Made by a program: the position numbers and the translations under genes. Positions 28,349-37,816 of a stretch of 64,000 bases of DNA are shown one piece after another; positions within the stretch are counted from its first letter, which is position 1; every line of letters starts with the position of its first letter. The DNA is from Flavobacterium sp. LC2016-23 (GTDB taxonomy: Bacteria > Bacteroidota > Bacteroidia > Flavobacteriales > Flavobacteriaceae). Where the stretch lies: the NCBI RefSeq assembly GCF_009674775.1, contig NZ_WKKE01000009.1, positions 1 through 64,000 on the forward strand. Direction: 5' to 3'. The notes beneath the pieces are model-generated. The model was not told the origin of the DNA. It did not search any database and saw nothing but the letters and a program-made list of their open reading frames with translations.

Positions 28349-29086
28349 TTAAAATTCAAAATTGAATCCCTTCTCGGTCAGTTTTTTGTAAACTTCGGGA
28401 TCAAATTTATATAATTTGGCAGCTCTGTGGGAAACCGCTTTTTGTTTTTCTTCGAGTTCGAGCAGTAACTTCATGTGCAGAATTTTTCTGCGAAAGTTGG
28501 GCTTGTCCAGTTCGATTCCTAATATTTCTTCGTAAAGGTGCATCAATTGTAACAAGGTAAATTTTTCGGGTAAAAGATTGAAACCAATCGGAGCCTGACG
28601 AACTCTGTTGCGCAATTGCATCAGACTGAATCTTAAAATTTCATTGTGATCAAAAATCAGATCCGGAACCTCCTTAATTTTATACCATTTCGCTTCAATT
28701 ACTCTTAAACCGGATTTGATGTTATAGTCTTCCCGATTTAGTAAGGTATAATAGCCAATAGTGATTACTCTTTTGAAACTCACACGCCCGGGATCCGTAA
28801 AAGCTTTTAACTGCTCCAGGTAAAGGTGTTCCAGATTGGTTAGTTCGTATACAATTCGGTGTGCAGCATGATCAATACTTTCTTTTGTATTAATACAACC
28901 GCCGAGAAGCCCCCATCGTCCTATGCTTTCTCCTTCTGCATGCTGTACTAAAAGGACTTCGAGATTTTGTTTATTAAATCCAAAAATCACGCAGTCGATT
29001 GTAATTCCGTCAATAATAGCGGTATCGATTTCTTCAGCTATTTCTGAAGTTGCCCTAAGATCGATTTTAGAAGAGAGAGATTCCAT
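28349..29086 (-). CDS. Nudix-HTH transcriptional regulator (NrtR family, XylR-like), copy 2
   Basis: The protein has 245 residues. A Nudix-fold sensor domain (about 28-160) is followed by the NrtR-type winged helix (about 165-245; LLPEKFTLLQLMHLYEEILG, then RAAKLYKFDPEVYKKL). The Nudix box is degenerate: G63 and E69 remain, but catalytic glutamates are replaced (R77-I78-V79-Y80-E81-L82), so hydrolysis is unlikely and the domain probably only binds a ligand. It lies 20 bases downstream of a close paralog on the same strand, diverging from xylBA. Nudix-type regulators of this kind control pentose use in Bacteroidota (AraR and XylR of the NrtR family), so control of xylBA is the likely role. Confidence 0.85.
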   Translation of the reverse strand: MESLSSKIDLRATSEIAEEIDTAIIDGITIDCVIFGFNKQNLEVLLVQHAEGESIGRWGLLGGCINTKESIDHAAHRIVYELTNLEHLYLEQLKAFTDPGRVSFKRVITIGYYTLLNREDYNIKSGLRVIEAKWYKIKEVPDLIFDHNEILRFSLMQLRNRVRQAPIGFNLLPEKFTLLQLMHLYEEILGIELDKPNFRRKILHMKLLLELEEKQKAVSHRAAKLYKFDPEVYKKLTEKGFNFEF

Positions 29087-29106
29087 TTTTGGGTAAAGAC
29101 TGCGGT

Positions 29107-29823
29107 TTAAAACTCAAAATTGAATCCTTTTTCGGTAAGTTTTTTGTAAATGTCCGGGTCAAATTTATACAATTTTGCGGCTCGGTGTGAAACATCCTTT
29201 TGTTTTTCATCAAGCGCTACCAGTAACTTCATGTGCAGAATCTTACGTCTGAAATTTGATTTATCCATTTCTACGCCCAGAATTTCCTCGTAAAGATGCA
29301 TCAGTTGCAATAAAGTAAATTTCTCAGGAAGAAGATTAAATCCCAAAGGTGCCTGGCGAACCCTGTTGCGAAGATGTTTGAGACTGTATGCTAAAATTTC
29401 GTTGTGATCGTAAATTAAATCCGGGATGCTGTTTATTTTGTACCATTTGGCATCAGAAGCTGTAAAACCGGCTTTAATATTATAATCTTCACGTTTTACC
29501 AAAGCATAATATCCAATAGTAATGACACGTCGAAGCGGGAAACGATCCGGATCCCCGAATGCTTTCAATTGCTCTAAGTAAATATTGTCAAGGCCCGTAA
29601 GTTCGTTCAGTAAACGGTGGGCAGCAGAATCGGTGCTCTCTTTTTTATAAATCCAGCCTCCCGGAAGTCCCCATTTTCCTTTACTGATTCCTTCCCCGTG
29701 CTGTACCAAAAGTACTTCCAGACTTCCTTTGTCAAAACCAAAAATGACACAGTCAATTGTGATTGCGTTCATTGCAGTCTGTTCGCTCTTTAAAAGTGAA
29801 TCCTCATCTTCATTTTTAACCAT
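29107..29823 (-). CDS. Nudix-HTH transcriptional regulator (NrtR family, XylR-like), copy 1
   Basis: The protein has 238 residues and the same architecture as its downstream neighbour. Long identical stretches are shared, for example the RNRVRQAP, FNLLPEKFTLLQLMHLYEEI and RAAKLYKFDP segments. Its Nudix box is also dead at the same positions (R70-L71-L72-N73-E74-L75). Being first after the divergent region with xylB, it is the stronger candidate for the xylose-responsive regulator. A half-site-like TTTTGACAAATT lies about 16 bases upstream of its start. The pair looks like a local gene duplication; they may form heterodimers or read different ligands. Confidence 0.87.
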   Translation of the reverse strand: MVKNEDEDSLLKSEQTAMNAITIDCVIFGFDKGSLEVLLVQHGEGISKGKWGLPGGWIYKKESTDSAAHRLLNELTGLDNIYLEQLKAFGDPDRFPLRRVITIGYYALVKREDYNIKAGFTASDAKWYKINSIPDLIYDHNEILAYSLKHLRNRVRQAPLGFNLLPEKFTLLQLMHLYEEILGVEMDKSNFRRKILHMKLLVALDEKQKDVSHRAAKLYKFDPDIYKKLTEKGFNFEF

Positions 29824-30098
29824 ATCCTACTTTAAATTTTGACAAATTAAATAAATAAAATGAATAATTGATATCATAAATCTTTTATATTTTTTTTAAC
29901 ACAACAATTTTCTGATACTCAGCGGGTTGTTTTACCGTCTTTTTTTTTGTTTAATTTATTAATTCTTAAATGTCTGATTGTCAAATTGCTAATTCGATGT
30001 TTTTTCGATAATTTTTATTTCTGTTTGGCTTTCATTTTTAATGTATTAATAAAAATCACTACGCATTAATCGGAATAGCCAAAAAAAATATCTAATAT

Positions 30099-30130
30099 TT
30101 TGTTAATACAGAAAAAATGTTTTACACTTG
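30099..30130 (+). promoter_or_regulatory. Predicted xylB promoter
   Basis: TTTG (30099-30102), 20-base spacer, TACACTTG (30123-30130): seven of eight positions fit TAnnTTTG. Transcription would begin inside the inverted repeat that follows directly. Confidence 0.5.
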
Positions 30131-30167
30131 TAGTCAAATTTACCATAAGATAAGTTCAATTTGACTA
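30131..30167 (+). promoter_or_regulatory. Putative Nudix-regulator (XylR-like) operator
   Basis: Perfect 10-bp inverted repeat: TAGTCAAATT (30131-30140) and AATTTGACTA (30158-30167), 17-base spacer. It abuts the -7 box and covers the expected transcription start, a classic repressor position. The AGTCAA core recurs in the inverted repeat at 60209-60261 before a paralogous regulator gene. Assignment is by inference. Confidence 0.55.
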
Positions 30168-30215
30168 TTAGTTCTTAGGACAACAATAATTCTTTAATTA
30201 AATAAAATATAGCTG

Positions 30216-31709
30216 ATGTTATTTTTAGGAATTGATTTAGGAAGCTCCTCTGTAAAACTCTCTGTTTTTGATCCGGAAAAAGGAGCAACCATTGGTGCAG
30301 TTAGCGTTCCTGATTTTGAAATGCCAATTATTGCTCCGGAATTTGGGTGGGCGGAACAAGATCCGGAATCCTGGTGGAAGTACGTAAAAGACGGAATCAG
30401 GCAATTAGGCTCAAAATCAAATATTGATTTAAAAAAGATTGCCGGAATCGGTATTGCGTATCAAATGCACGGATTGGTTTTGACCGATGAGAATTTAAAT
30501 CCGGTTCGTTCTTCGATTATCTGGTGCGATAGCCGTGCGGCAATTATCGGGGATGAAATTTACGCTAAAATCGGTGCTGAGAATTGTCAGCGACAAATTT
30601 TAGGGAGTCCGGGAAATTTTACTGCTTCCAAATTGAAATGGGTAAAAGATAATGAGCCAAAGGTTTTTGAAAAAGCAAAATACATGATGCTTCCAGGCGA
30701 TTTTATTGCTGCGAAATTATCAAAAACGGCACAAATCAGTACTTCAGGATTGTCCGAAGCGGCTTTATGGAACTTCTCGGAAGGAAAATTAGCTACAGAA
30801 ATTCTGTCTCAGATGGGATTATCGGAAGCCATTGTTCCTGAAATTGTTTCTAATTTCGGCATTCAGGCGACTGTTTACACTGAAATTGCTCAGGAATTGG
30901 GATTAAATTCAGCGGTACAAATAACGTATCGCGCGGGAGACCAGCCCAACAATGCATTATCACTGAATGTTTTGAAACCCGGTGAAATTGCCACCACAGC
31001 CGGAACTTCGGCAGTAGTTTATGCCGTGAGTGATCAGGATACTTACGACAAACAAAACAGAATCAATACTTTTTTACACGTCAATAATACAGAAGCCGAA
31101 AAACGCAACGGTGTAATGTTGTGTATTAACGGTTCCGGAATTTTATACCAGTGGTTGCGAAAAATCATGTCGGTAGACAAGGCCGAACTGATTGCTTACG
31201 AAACATTAAATGCCGAGGCCGCAAAGGTAGAAGCCGGAAGCAACGGACTTCGTTTTTACCCTTTCGGAAATGGGGTGGAACGTATTTTTAATAATAAAAA
31301 TGCAACTTCGGGAATTCAGAATTTAAACTTCAATATCCATCAGCCCTCTCATTTAGTGCGCGCGGCCTGCGAAGGAATCGTGTTTGCCATGAACTACGGT
31401 TTTGATGTCATGAAAGAAGTAGGCGTTTCCGGAACTGTGGTAAGAGCCGGAAATTCAAACCTGTTTTTAAGTCCGGTTTTCAGGGAAATCTTTACCAATA
31501 CCACACAAACTACTTTAGAATTATACAATACTTCGGGAGCTGAAGGTGCCGCGAGAGGCGCTGCTTACGGTTACGGATATTACAGTTCACTGGAAGAAGC
31601 TTTTCAGGGATTGCAATGTCTGGATCGAATTGAACCCAATAAAATCCTGACTACTCAATATCAGGATTTATATCAGGAATGGAAAAATCATATTAAAATC
31701 GAACAATAG
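30216..31709 (+). CDS. xylB: Xylulokinase
   Basis: Phosphorylates D-xylulose to xylulose 5-phosphate for the pentose phosphate pathway. The 497-residue FGGY-family kinase starts [17 protein letters not shown] (phosphate-binding loop) and carries YQMHGLVL and WCDSRAA (substrate region), [12 protein letters not shown] (catalytic Asp in the GDQ motif) and AEGAARGAA near the C-terminus. xylA begins 2 bases after its stop, so the two form an operon. It lies under a promoter with a likely operator for the divergent Nudix regulators. Confidence 0.95.
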   Translation: MLFLGIDLGSSSVKLSVFDPEKGATIGAVSVPDFEMPIIAPEFGWAEQDPESWWKYVKDGIRQLGSKSNIDLKKIAGIGIAYQMHGLVLTDENLNPVRSSIIWCDSRAAIIGDEIYAKIGAENCQRQILGSPGNFTASKLKWVKDNEPKVFEKAKYMMLPGDFIAAKLSKTAQISTSGLSEAALWNFSEGKLATEILSQMGLSEAIVPEIVSNFGIQATVYTEIAQELGLNSAVQITYRAGDQPNNALSLNVLKPGEIATTAGTSAVVYAVSDQDTYDKQNRINTFLHVNNTEAEKRNGVMLCINGSGILYQWLRKIMSVDKAELIAYETLNAEAAKVEAGSNGLRFYPFGNGVERIFNNKNATSGIQNLNFNIHQPSHLVRAACEGIVFAMNYGFDVMKEVGVSGTVVRAGNSNLFLSPVFREIFTNTTQTTLELYNTSGAEGAARGAAYGYGYYSSLEEAFQGLQCLDRIEPNKILTTQYQDLYQEWKNHIKIEQ

Positions 31710-31711
31710 TA

Positions 31712-33034
31712 ATGAGCACAACAAAACAAACTTATTTCAAAAACATAGACACGATTAAATTCGAAGGAAGAGAAAGTGATAACCCGTTAGCGTTTAAATG
31801 GTACGATGAAAATCGTGTCGTTGCAGGTAAAACCTTAAAAGAACATTTGCGTTTTTCAATGGCTTACTGGCATACGCTATGTAATACGGGAGGCGATCCG
31901 TTCGGTGCTTCGACGGAAACTTTTTCATGGGATAAAAATGAAAATGCAATTCTAAGAGCGAAAGATAAAATGGATGCGGCTTTTGAATTTATGACCAAGC
32001 TGGGTTTGCCTTATTATTGTTTTCATGATGTTGATGTGGTGGATGATGCGCCGACTCTGGCAGAATTTGAAACCCGTATTCAGACTATGGTTGAATATGC
32101 GAAACAGAAGCAACAGGAATCCGGAATTAAATTGTTGTGGGGAACTTCAAACTTATTCAGCAATCCCCGCTACATGAATGGTGCCGCAACGAATCCGAAC
32201 TTTGATGTTTTGGCTTATGCAGGTGCCCAGGCAAAAATTGCAATCGATGCTACTATTGCCTTAGGCGGTGAAAATTATGTTTTCTGGGGAGGCCGTGAAG
32301 GATATATGAGCCTTTTGAATACAGACATGAAAAGAGAACTGGACCACTTGGGGAGGTTTTTAAATACGTGTAAAGATTATGCCCGCAAAGAAGGTTTCAA
32401 GGGAAACTTTTTAATCGAACCAAAACCAATGGAACCGACCAAGCATCAATATGATTTTGATGCAGCGACTTCATTGGGATTCATTACTAAATACGGACTT
32501 CAAAACGATTTCAAATTAAATCTTGAAGTCAACCATGCCACACTTGCTGGACATTCTTTCGAGCATGAATTGCAGGTTGCCGTTGATGCCGGAATGTTAG
32601 GAAGCATTGATGCCAACAGGGGGGATTATCAAAATGGCTGGGACACCGATCAGTTCCCTATTAATCTTCAGGAAGTTACCCAGGCGATGCTGGTTATCCT
32701 TGAAGGTGGCGGAATTCAGGGTGGCGGCGTAAACTTTGATGCCAAAGTGAGAAGAAATTCGATCGATTTAGAAGATAAATTCATCGCACACATTTCAGGA
32801 ATGGATGTTTTTGCAAGAGGATTAATCTGTGCCGATCATATTTTACAAAATACAGATTACAGAAAATTACGCACGCAGCGTTACAGTTCGTTTGACAGTG
32901 GTAACGGAGCGAAGTTCGAAAACGGAGAATTATCTCTGGAAGATCTGAGCAAAATTGCCCGTGCAAATGGGGAACCTCAGCCCTTGAGCGGCAGACAGGA
33001 ATTATTCGAACAGATTATTTCGAATGCATACTAA
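31712..33034 (+). CDS. xylA: Xylose isomerase
   Basis: Interconverts D-xylose and D-xylulose in the cytoplasm. The 440-residue protein is the usual length of the class II (longer) type. Signatures are visible: [11 protein letters not shown] (catalytic His region), [37 protein letters not shown] (metal ligands), [17 protein letters not shown], and the [15 protein letters not shown] metal site. It is translationally coupled to xylB. No terminator precedes the susC-like gene 50 bases on, so the transporter genes may be co-transcribed. Confidence 0.96.
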   Translation: MSTTKQTYFKNIDTIKFEGRESDNPLAFKWYDENRVVAGKTLKEHLRFSMAYWHTLCNTGGDPFGASTETFSWDKNENAILRAKDKMDAAFEFMTKLGLPYYCFHDVDVVDDAPTLAEFETRIQTMVEYAKQKQQESGIKLLWGTSNLFSNPRYMNGAATNPNFDVLAYAGAQAKIAIDATIALGGENYVFWGGREGYMSLLNTDMKRELDHLGRFLNTCKDYARKEGFKGNFLIEPKPMEPTKHQYDFDAATSLGFITKYGLQNDFKLNLEVNHATLAGHSFEHELQVAVDAGMLGSIDANRGDYQNGWDTDQFPINLQEVTQAMLVILEGGGIQGGGVNFDAKVRRNSIDLEDKFIAHISGMDVFARGLICADHILQNTDYRKLRTQRYSSFDSGNGAKFENGELSLEDLSKIARANGEPQPLSGRQELFEQIISNAY

Positions 33035-33083
33035 ATTAAATTATAAGGTAACTAACTATAAATTTAACCAATTCTTAATTATT

Positions 33084-36000
33084 ATGAAAAGCAAATATTG
33101 TATAAAAACAACAATGCTTCCGTTTTGTATGGCACTGCTGCTAAGTGTCTTTACATTACAATCTGGTTTTGCACAGGAGCAATCGCAGGTCGTAAGTGGA
33201 AATGTAAAATCGGCAGAAGACGGTATGGGCGTTCCGGGTGCTACGGTTGGAATTGAGGGAACCAAAACGGCAACCTCGACAGATTTTGACGGGAACTTTA
33301 AACTGGAAGCAAAAACGGGTAACGTACTTGTCATCAGTTTTATGGGATTTAAAACGCAACGTATCACTGTTGGAACCCAGAAAACAATTACGGTTACTTT
33401 GCAAACAGAAGCGGCAGACCTTAAGGAGGTTGTCGTAATTGGGTATGGTTCACAGAAAAAAACACTGGTAACAAATGCTGTTACTCAGGTTAGTGGAGAA
33501 AATCTTGCCAGAACAAATACTACAAATGCACTACAAGCTCTTCAGGGTCAGGCTGCGGGAATCCAGATTACGTCTACTTCAGGGCAACCGGGAGAGGGAT
33601 TAAATGTGGTGATCAGAGGTGTGGGTTCAACAGCAGGAAGCAGTCCGCTATATGTGGTAGACGGAATCCTTACAAGTGATATTTCCTATTTGAGCAATTC
33701 AGATATAGAATCTATTTCTGTATTAAAAGATGCTGCGTCTGCTGCTATTTATGGTTCGCAGGCCTCTAATGGAGTTGTTTTGGTTACCACCAAAAAGGGT
33801 AAGAAAGGGGCTGCAGGACAAATGACTTTCGATCAGTATTACGGTGTTCAATCGGTAGCCAGAAAGGTAGATTTACTGGATGCTAAAGAATATGCCACGA
33901 TCTTAAATGAAGCTGCCGTAAATTCTGGTAAAAATCCATACTTTACGAATGCACAAATTGCCGGATTGGGAAAAGGAACCAACTGGATGGATCATATGTT
34001 AACGGATAATGCCGCTACTAAAAACTTCTCATTTGGTGCTTCCGGTGGTTCGGATAATTCGGTTTATTCTGCATCCTTGTCTTATTTAGGGCAGGAAGGA
34101 GTTGTAGGAGGTAAAGATTTATCGAACTATGAGCGTTATAATTTCAGATTCAATTCAGAACATAAATTATACAAAGATGTAGTGACTTTCGGTCAGAACT
34201 TAAGTTTTGCTTACATCAATAAAAACGGAATCGGAGTTGGAAATCAGTACAGCAATTCTTTAAGAAGTGCTTTTCAGGTATCCCCATTATTACCAATGTA
34301 CGATGCCAATGGTAATTATTACGACAGTACCAAAAACAGTGAGCCGTGGTTGGCAGGTCAGGCAAATCCTTATGCCTTAATGGTGTATAACAATCAGAAT
34401 GAAAGCAATAACCAAAAATTGCTTGGAAATGTTTACTTACAGATAGAGCCAATAAAAAACTTGACGTTCAAAACTACTTTAGGCCTTGATTATTATGCCG
34501 GTGAAGGACATTCGTACTTCCCTAAATATCAATTATCGATCTATGCCAACAGCGCTTTTGATAAAGTAACTCAAAACATGAACAAAGGTAAAACACTTAC
34601 CTGGGATAATTTATTGACGTATAAGTTTAATGTTGCCGAAACGCACCGTTTTGAGACCATGGTCGGAACATCCTCTATAAATTTTGACGGAACTACGATA
34701 CAGGCTTCAAATGCAGATTCGTTTTTTAGTGACTTAGAGCATGCCTGGTTAGACAATACGACCAATAAAGACGGCGCCAAAATAGCATTAAATGGTATCA
34801 AGCAACAGACCAAAAGAATGTCTTATTTCGGAAGATTAAATTACAGCTTTAAGGAAACGTATTTGTTAAATGCCACTTTCAGAGTTGACGGATCTTCCAT
34901 TTTTGCGAAGCAGAATGAGTGGGGTTATTTCCCATCCGTTTCCGGAGGCTGGATTGCGTCAAACGAAGAATTTTTAAAAGATTCGAAAGTGATCAACTTC
35001 CTTAAATTGAGAGCATCCTGGGGACAAGTAGGAAATCAGAACGCAAGGGCTTTTCAATACTTATCACCCATAAAAGTAAATAATACCAATTATAATTTTG
35101 GAGAAGAAGGTGCTCTTACTCCCGGAGCCTACCCAAACAGATTGTCAAATCTGGATTTGAAATGGGAAACTTCAGAGCAGGTTGACCTTGGTCTGGATGC
35201 CAGATTTTTAGACAATGCCTTAAATCTTACGGTTGATTTTTATCAGAAAACCAACAAAGACTGGTTGATATTAGCGCCTGTTTTGGCAACCGGAGGAGCT
35301 GACGCACCATTTATTAACGGAGGAGACGTAGTAAATAAAGGGGTTGAGGTGAGTTTAAATTACCAAAACCATATTGGAGATTTTAAATACAATATTAGTG
35401 CAAATGGTGCTTACAACAAAAATACAGTAGGTGCAATACCTACAGCAGACGGAATTATTCATGGATTGCCGAATGAACTTTATGACAATTCAAGTGAATT
35501 CTACAGAGCACAAAACGGATATCCGTTAGGATATTTCTGGGGATATAAAACCGGAGGTGTTTTTCAAAACCAGGCGGAAATTAATAATTACAAATCAGCA
35601 AACGGCGTAGTATTACAGCCTAATGCAGCTCCCGGGGACCTTATTTATGTAAACACAAACGGAGATGATAAAATTGACGCTACTGATAAAACCAGTATCG
35701 GAAATCCTAATCCTGACTTTACTTATGGATTCTCTTTATCAGGTAGCTACAAAGCATTTGACTTTTCGGTTTTGGCGAATGGAGTGGCAGGAAACCAAAT
35801 TGTACAATCCTACAGAAACCAATCGGGTGCATACGGAAATTATACTTCTGCCATATTAGATCGTTGGCATGGAGAAGGTTCTTCGAACACAACACCAAGA
35901 GTAACAGAAGACAACAGAAACTTTACACAGTTTTCAGATTTGTATGTTCAGGATGGAGATTTCTTAAGAATCAGTACGGTAACATTAGGATTTGATTTGG

Positions 36001-36212
36001 CGAAAATGAAACAATCAAAACCGTTTTTTGCAAGTCAGTTCAGACTTTACTTTTCAGTATTAAATCTGTACACTTTTACAAAGTATAACGGTATGGATCC
36101 TGAAATTGGATTTGGTTCTTCAAACGATGACCAAAAATTTTCATCTGGTGTAGATGTTGGATATTATCCACGACCAAGAACATTCATGATGGGATTAAAT
36201 GTTAAACTTTAA
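33084..36212 (+). CDS. SusC/RagA-family TonB-dependent outer-membrane transporter
   Basis: Imports oligosaccharides across the outer membrane with its SusD partner, using TonB energy. The protein has 1042 residues from the ATG at 33084; an upstream in-frame ATG at 33024 overlaps xylA and lacks a signal. The signal peptide ends near QSGFAQ. A carboxypeptidase-regulatory-like domain (about 38-115) is followed by the VVVIGYGSQKK SusC signature, the plug (LQGQAAGIQI and PLYVVDGI, then SIEVLKD-like SISVLKDAASAAIYGSQ) and a long beta-barrel ending in YYPRPRTFMMGLNVKL. The SusD gene follows 10 bases later. Confidence 0.95.
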   Translation: MKSKYCIKTTMLPFCMALLLSVFTLQSGFAQEQSQVVSGNVKSAEDGMGVPGATVGIEGTKTATSTDFDGNFKLEAKTGNVLVISFMGFKTQRITVGTQKTITVTLQTEAADLKEVVVIGYGSQKKTLVTNAVTQVSGENLARTNTTNALQALQGQAAGIQITSTSGQPGEGLNVVIRGVGSTAGSSPLYVVDGILTSDISYLSNSDIESISVLKDAASAAIYGSQASNGVVLVTTKKGKKGAAGQMTFDQYYGVQSVARKVDLLDAKEYATILNEAAVNSGKNPYFTNAQIAGLGKGTNWMDHMLTDNAATKNFSFGASGGSDNSVYSASLSYLGQEGVVGGKDLSNYERYNFRFNSEHKLYKDVVTFGQNLSFAYINKNGIGVGNQYSNSLRSAFQVSPLLPMYDANGNYYDSTKNSEPWLAGQANPYALMVYNNQNESNNQKLLGNVYLQIEPIKNLTFKTTLGLDYYAGEGHSYFPKYQLSIYANSAFDKVTQNMNKGKTLTWDNLLTYKFNVAETHRFETMVGTSSINFDGTTIQASNADSFFSDLEHAWLDNTTNKDGAKIALNGIKQQTKRMSYFGRLNYSFKETYLLNATFRVDGSSIFAKQNEWGYFPSVSGGWIASNEEFLKDSKVINFLKLRASWGQVGNQNARAFQYLSPIKVNNTNYNFGEEGALTPGAYPNRLSNLDLKWETSEQVDLGLDARFLDNALNLTVDFYQKTNKDWLILAPVLATGGADAPFINGGDVVNKGVEVSLNYQNHIGDFKYNISANGAYNKNTVGAIPTADGIIHGLPNELYDNSSEFYRAQNGYPLGYFWGYKTGGVFQNQAEINNYKSANGVVLQPNAAPGDLIYVNTNGDDKIDATDKTSIGNPNPDFTYGFSLSGSYKAFDFSVLANGVAGNQIVQSYRNQSGAYGNYTSAILDRWHGEGSSNTTPRVTEDNRNFTQFSDLYVQDGDFLRISTVTLGFDLAKMKQSKPFFASQFRLYFSVLNLYTFTKYNGMDPEIGFGSSNDDQKFSSGVDVGYYPRPRTFMMGLNVKL

Positions 36213-36222
36213 TAATAAAAAG

Positions 36223-37794
36223 ATGAAAAATACATATTTATATATTTTCTGTTTGAGTTTATTATCTCTGGGTTCTTGTAGTTTAGAAACAGAGCCGATG
36301 ACACCAATAGATACAAGTTTTTACAAAACAAAAGAGGATGCTTATGTAGCATTAGTAGGTTGTTATGACGGAATGCAGGTGGCAACAGGTGGTGCAGGAA
36401 TGGGAGTTCCGGTATTAAGTGAAGTAATGTCTGATGATTGTTTTGGAGGTACCGGAAATTCAGATGGTTACAATTATGCAGCCATAGATGAGTTTGATAT
36501 TACACGATCTCCTGCAGATGTTGATTTACTGAACACCAACTGGATTGCTTATTACAAAGGAATTTACCGTTGTAATATGTTATTGTCCAAAATGGATCAG
36601 ATTCAATGGGACGGGGATACTGCCTTAAGAAATACATACGAATCTGAAACTAAATTTATAAGAGCCTATCTGTATTTTGAAATGGCCCGTTTGTGGGGCA
36701 GTGTGCCTTTGTTAACAGCACCTTCTTCCGAGAACGTACCACAGGCAACTCCGGAAGAAATTTATAAAGTAATTGCAGAAGATTTAGTATTTGCCTCAAA
36801 CAATTTGCCTACAGAAGCCTATAATGCGAAACCAAACGGACGCATTACAAAATGGGCAGCAAAATCTTTATTGGGACGCGTTTATTTATATTACACCGGA
36901 TATTACGGAAAAACGGATTTAGCCGGTGTCGTAACCAAAACTCAGGCCTTAGCACATTTAGAAGATGTTATCGCTTCCAGTGGTCATGGTTTAGTAGCTG
37001 ATTTTTCTACTTTGTGGCCTGCAGCTTCAGTAGAAAAGTATGCAGGTGAAGCCAATAAAGAATTTGTTTTTTCTATTAAATACACCTATACAAGTGATTA
37101 TAGCGGAAATACAGACAGTAACCAATGGATGGTCATGTTTGGAATGAGAGAATTCTCCTCTTATCCGTATGGTCGTGGTTGGGGTGTTACCGTAAATTCA
37201 AAATTATGGAATGCGTACAGTGCAACAGATACCAGACGTACAGCAAGTATCATCGGAGTTGACGAAGAAAAGATCAAATTTGATAAAAAGAACAGCCAGA
37301 GAGAATACACAGGTTACTACAACAAAAAATATTCTCCAATGGTGAATAAAGACGGAGTAGATCTTCCGATTGCTATGGGAAGCCAGTTTTGGGACATCAG
37401 TCAATTTCAGGATTATGTAGTGCTAAGATATTCAGACGTTTTACTAATGGCTGCAGAATTGGGAAGCGGAAGTGCTCAGCTTTACTTTGATGAAGTTAGA
37501 GAAAGAGCGTACAAAGAAAACTTTGTGGCATTACCGGTAACTCCCGAAAACATTTTGAATGAAAGACGCCTGGAGTTTGCTCTTGAAGGAATAAGATACT
37601 ATGATTTATTACGTCAGGGTGTTGGAAAAGCTTCAACAACTATTGCAGAAACAACAACTTTGCTAAATGGCGGAGTACCGGCAACAAAAACAATTTCTGC
37701 AGGTAAAATTCAGGAAACAAAAGGACTGATACAAATTCCAAATACTCAGATCACATTATCAGGTGGGGTTTTGAAGCAAAATGCGGGTTGGTAA
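36223..37794 (+). CDS. SusD/RagB-family glycan-binding lipoprotein
   Basis: The protein has 523 residues from the MKNTYLYIF start (an upstream ATG at 36199 lies within susC). Lipobox SLGSC near residue 18 gives a surface lipoprotein that caps the SusC barrel and captures glycan. The alpha-helical TPR-like core is visible: ESETKFIRAYLYFEMARLWGSVPLL and GRITKWAAKSLLGRVYLYYTGYYG, then YSDVLLMAAE and NERRLEFALEGIRYYDLLRQG near the C-terminus, all standard SusD segments. It lies between susC and a SusE-like lipoprotein in one apparent operon. Confidence 0.95.
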   Translation: MKNTYLYIFCLSLLSLGSCSLETEPMTPIDTSFYKTKEDAYVALVGCYDGMQVATGGAGMGVPVLSEVMSDDCFGGTGNSDGYNYAAIDEFDITRSPADVDLLNTNWIAYYKGIYRCNMLLSKMDQIQWDGDTALRNTYESETKFIRAYLYFEMARLWGSVPLLTAPSSENVPQATPEEIYKVIAEDLVFASNNLPTEAYNAKPNGRITKWAAKSLLGRVYLYYTGYYGKTDLAGVVTKTQALAHLEDVIASSGHGLVADFSTLWPAASVEKYAGEANKEFVFSIKYTYTSDYSGNTDSNQWMVMFGMREFSSYPYGRGWGVTVNSKLWNAYSATDTRRTASIIGVDEEKIKFDKKNSQREYTGYYNKKYSPMVNKDGVDLPIAMGSQFWDISQFQDYVVLRYSDVLLMAAELGSGSAQLYFDEVRERAYKENFVALPVTPENILNERRLEFALEGIRYYDLLRQGVGKASTTIAETTTLLNGGVPATKTISAGKIQETKGLIQIPNTQITLSGGVLKQNAGW

Positions 37795-37816
37795 TTTTAA
37801 CTTAAAAGGAAAAGAA

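Larger units (their letters stand above)
29824..30215. other. Divergent regulatory region between the Nudix regulators and xylB
   Basis: This 392-base AT-rich region has no gene. It holds the predicted xylB promoter (30099-30130) and an inverted repeat just after it (30131-30167). It also holds isolated similar half-sites nearer the regulator side: TTGTCAAATT at 29978-29987 and TTTTGACAAATT near 29837-29848. Confidence 0.6.

Noticed and set aside
28054-28359. 101-codon minus ORF upstream of lepA
   Set aside because: No domain, signal or membrane pattern; it contains the lepA -7 box and overlaps the regulator's end.
33024-33083. Upstream ATG for the SusC-like gene
   Set aside because: It overlaps xylA and puts 20 non-signal residues before a normal signal peptide.
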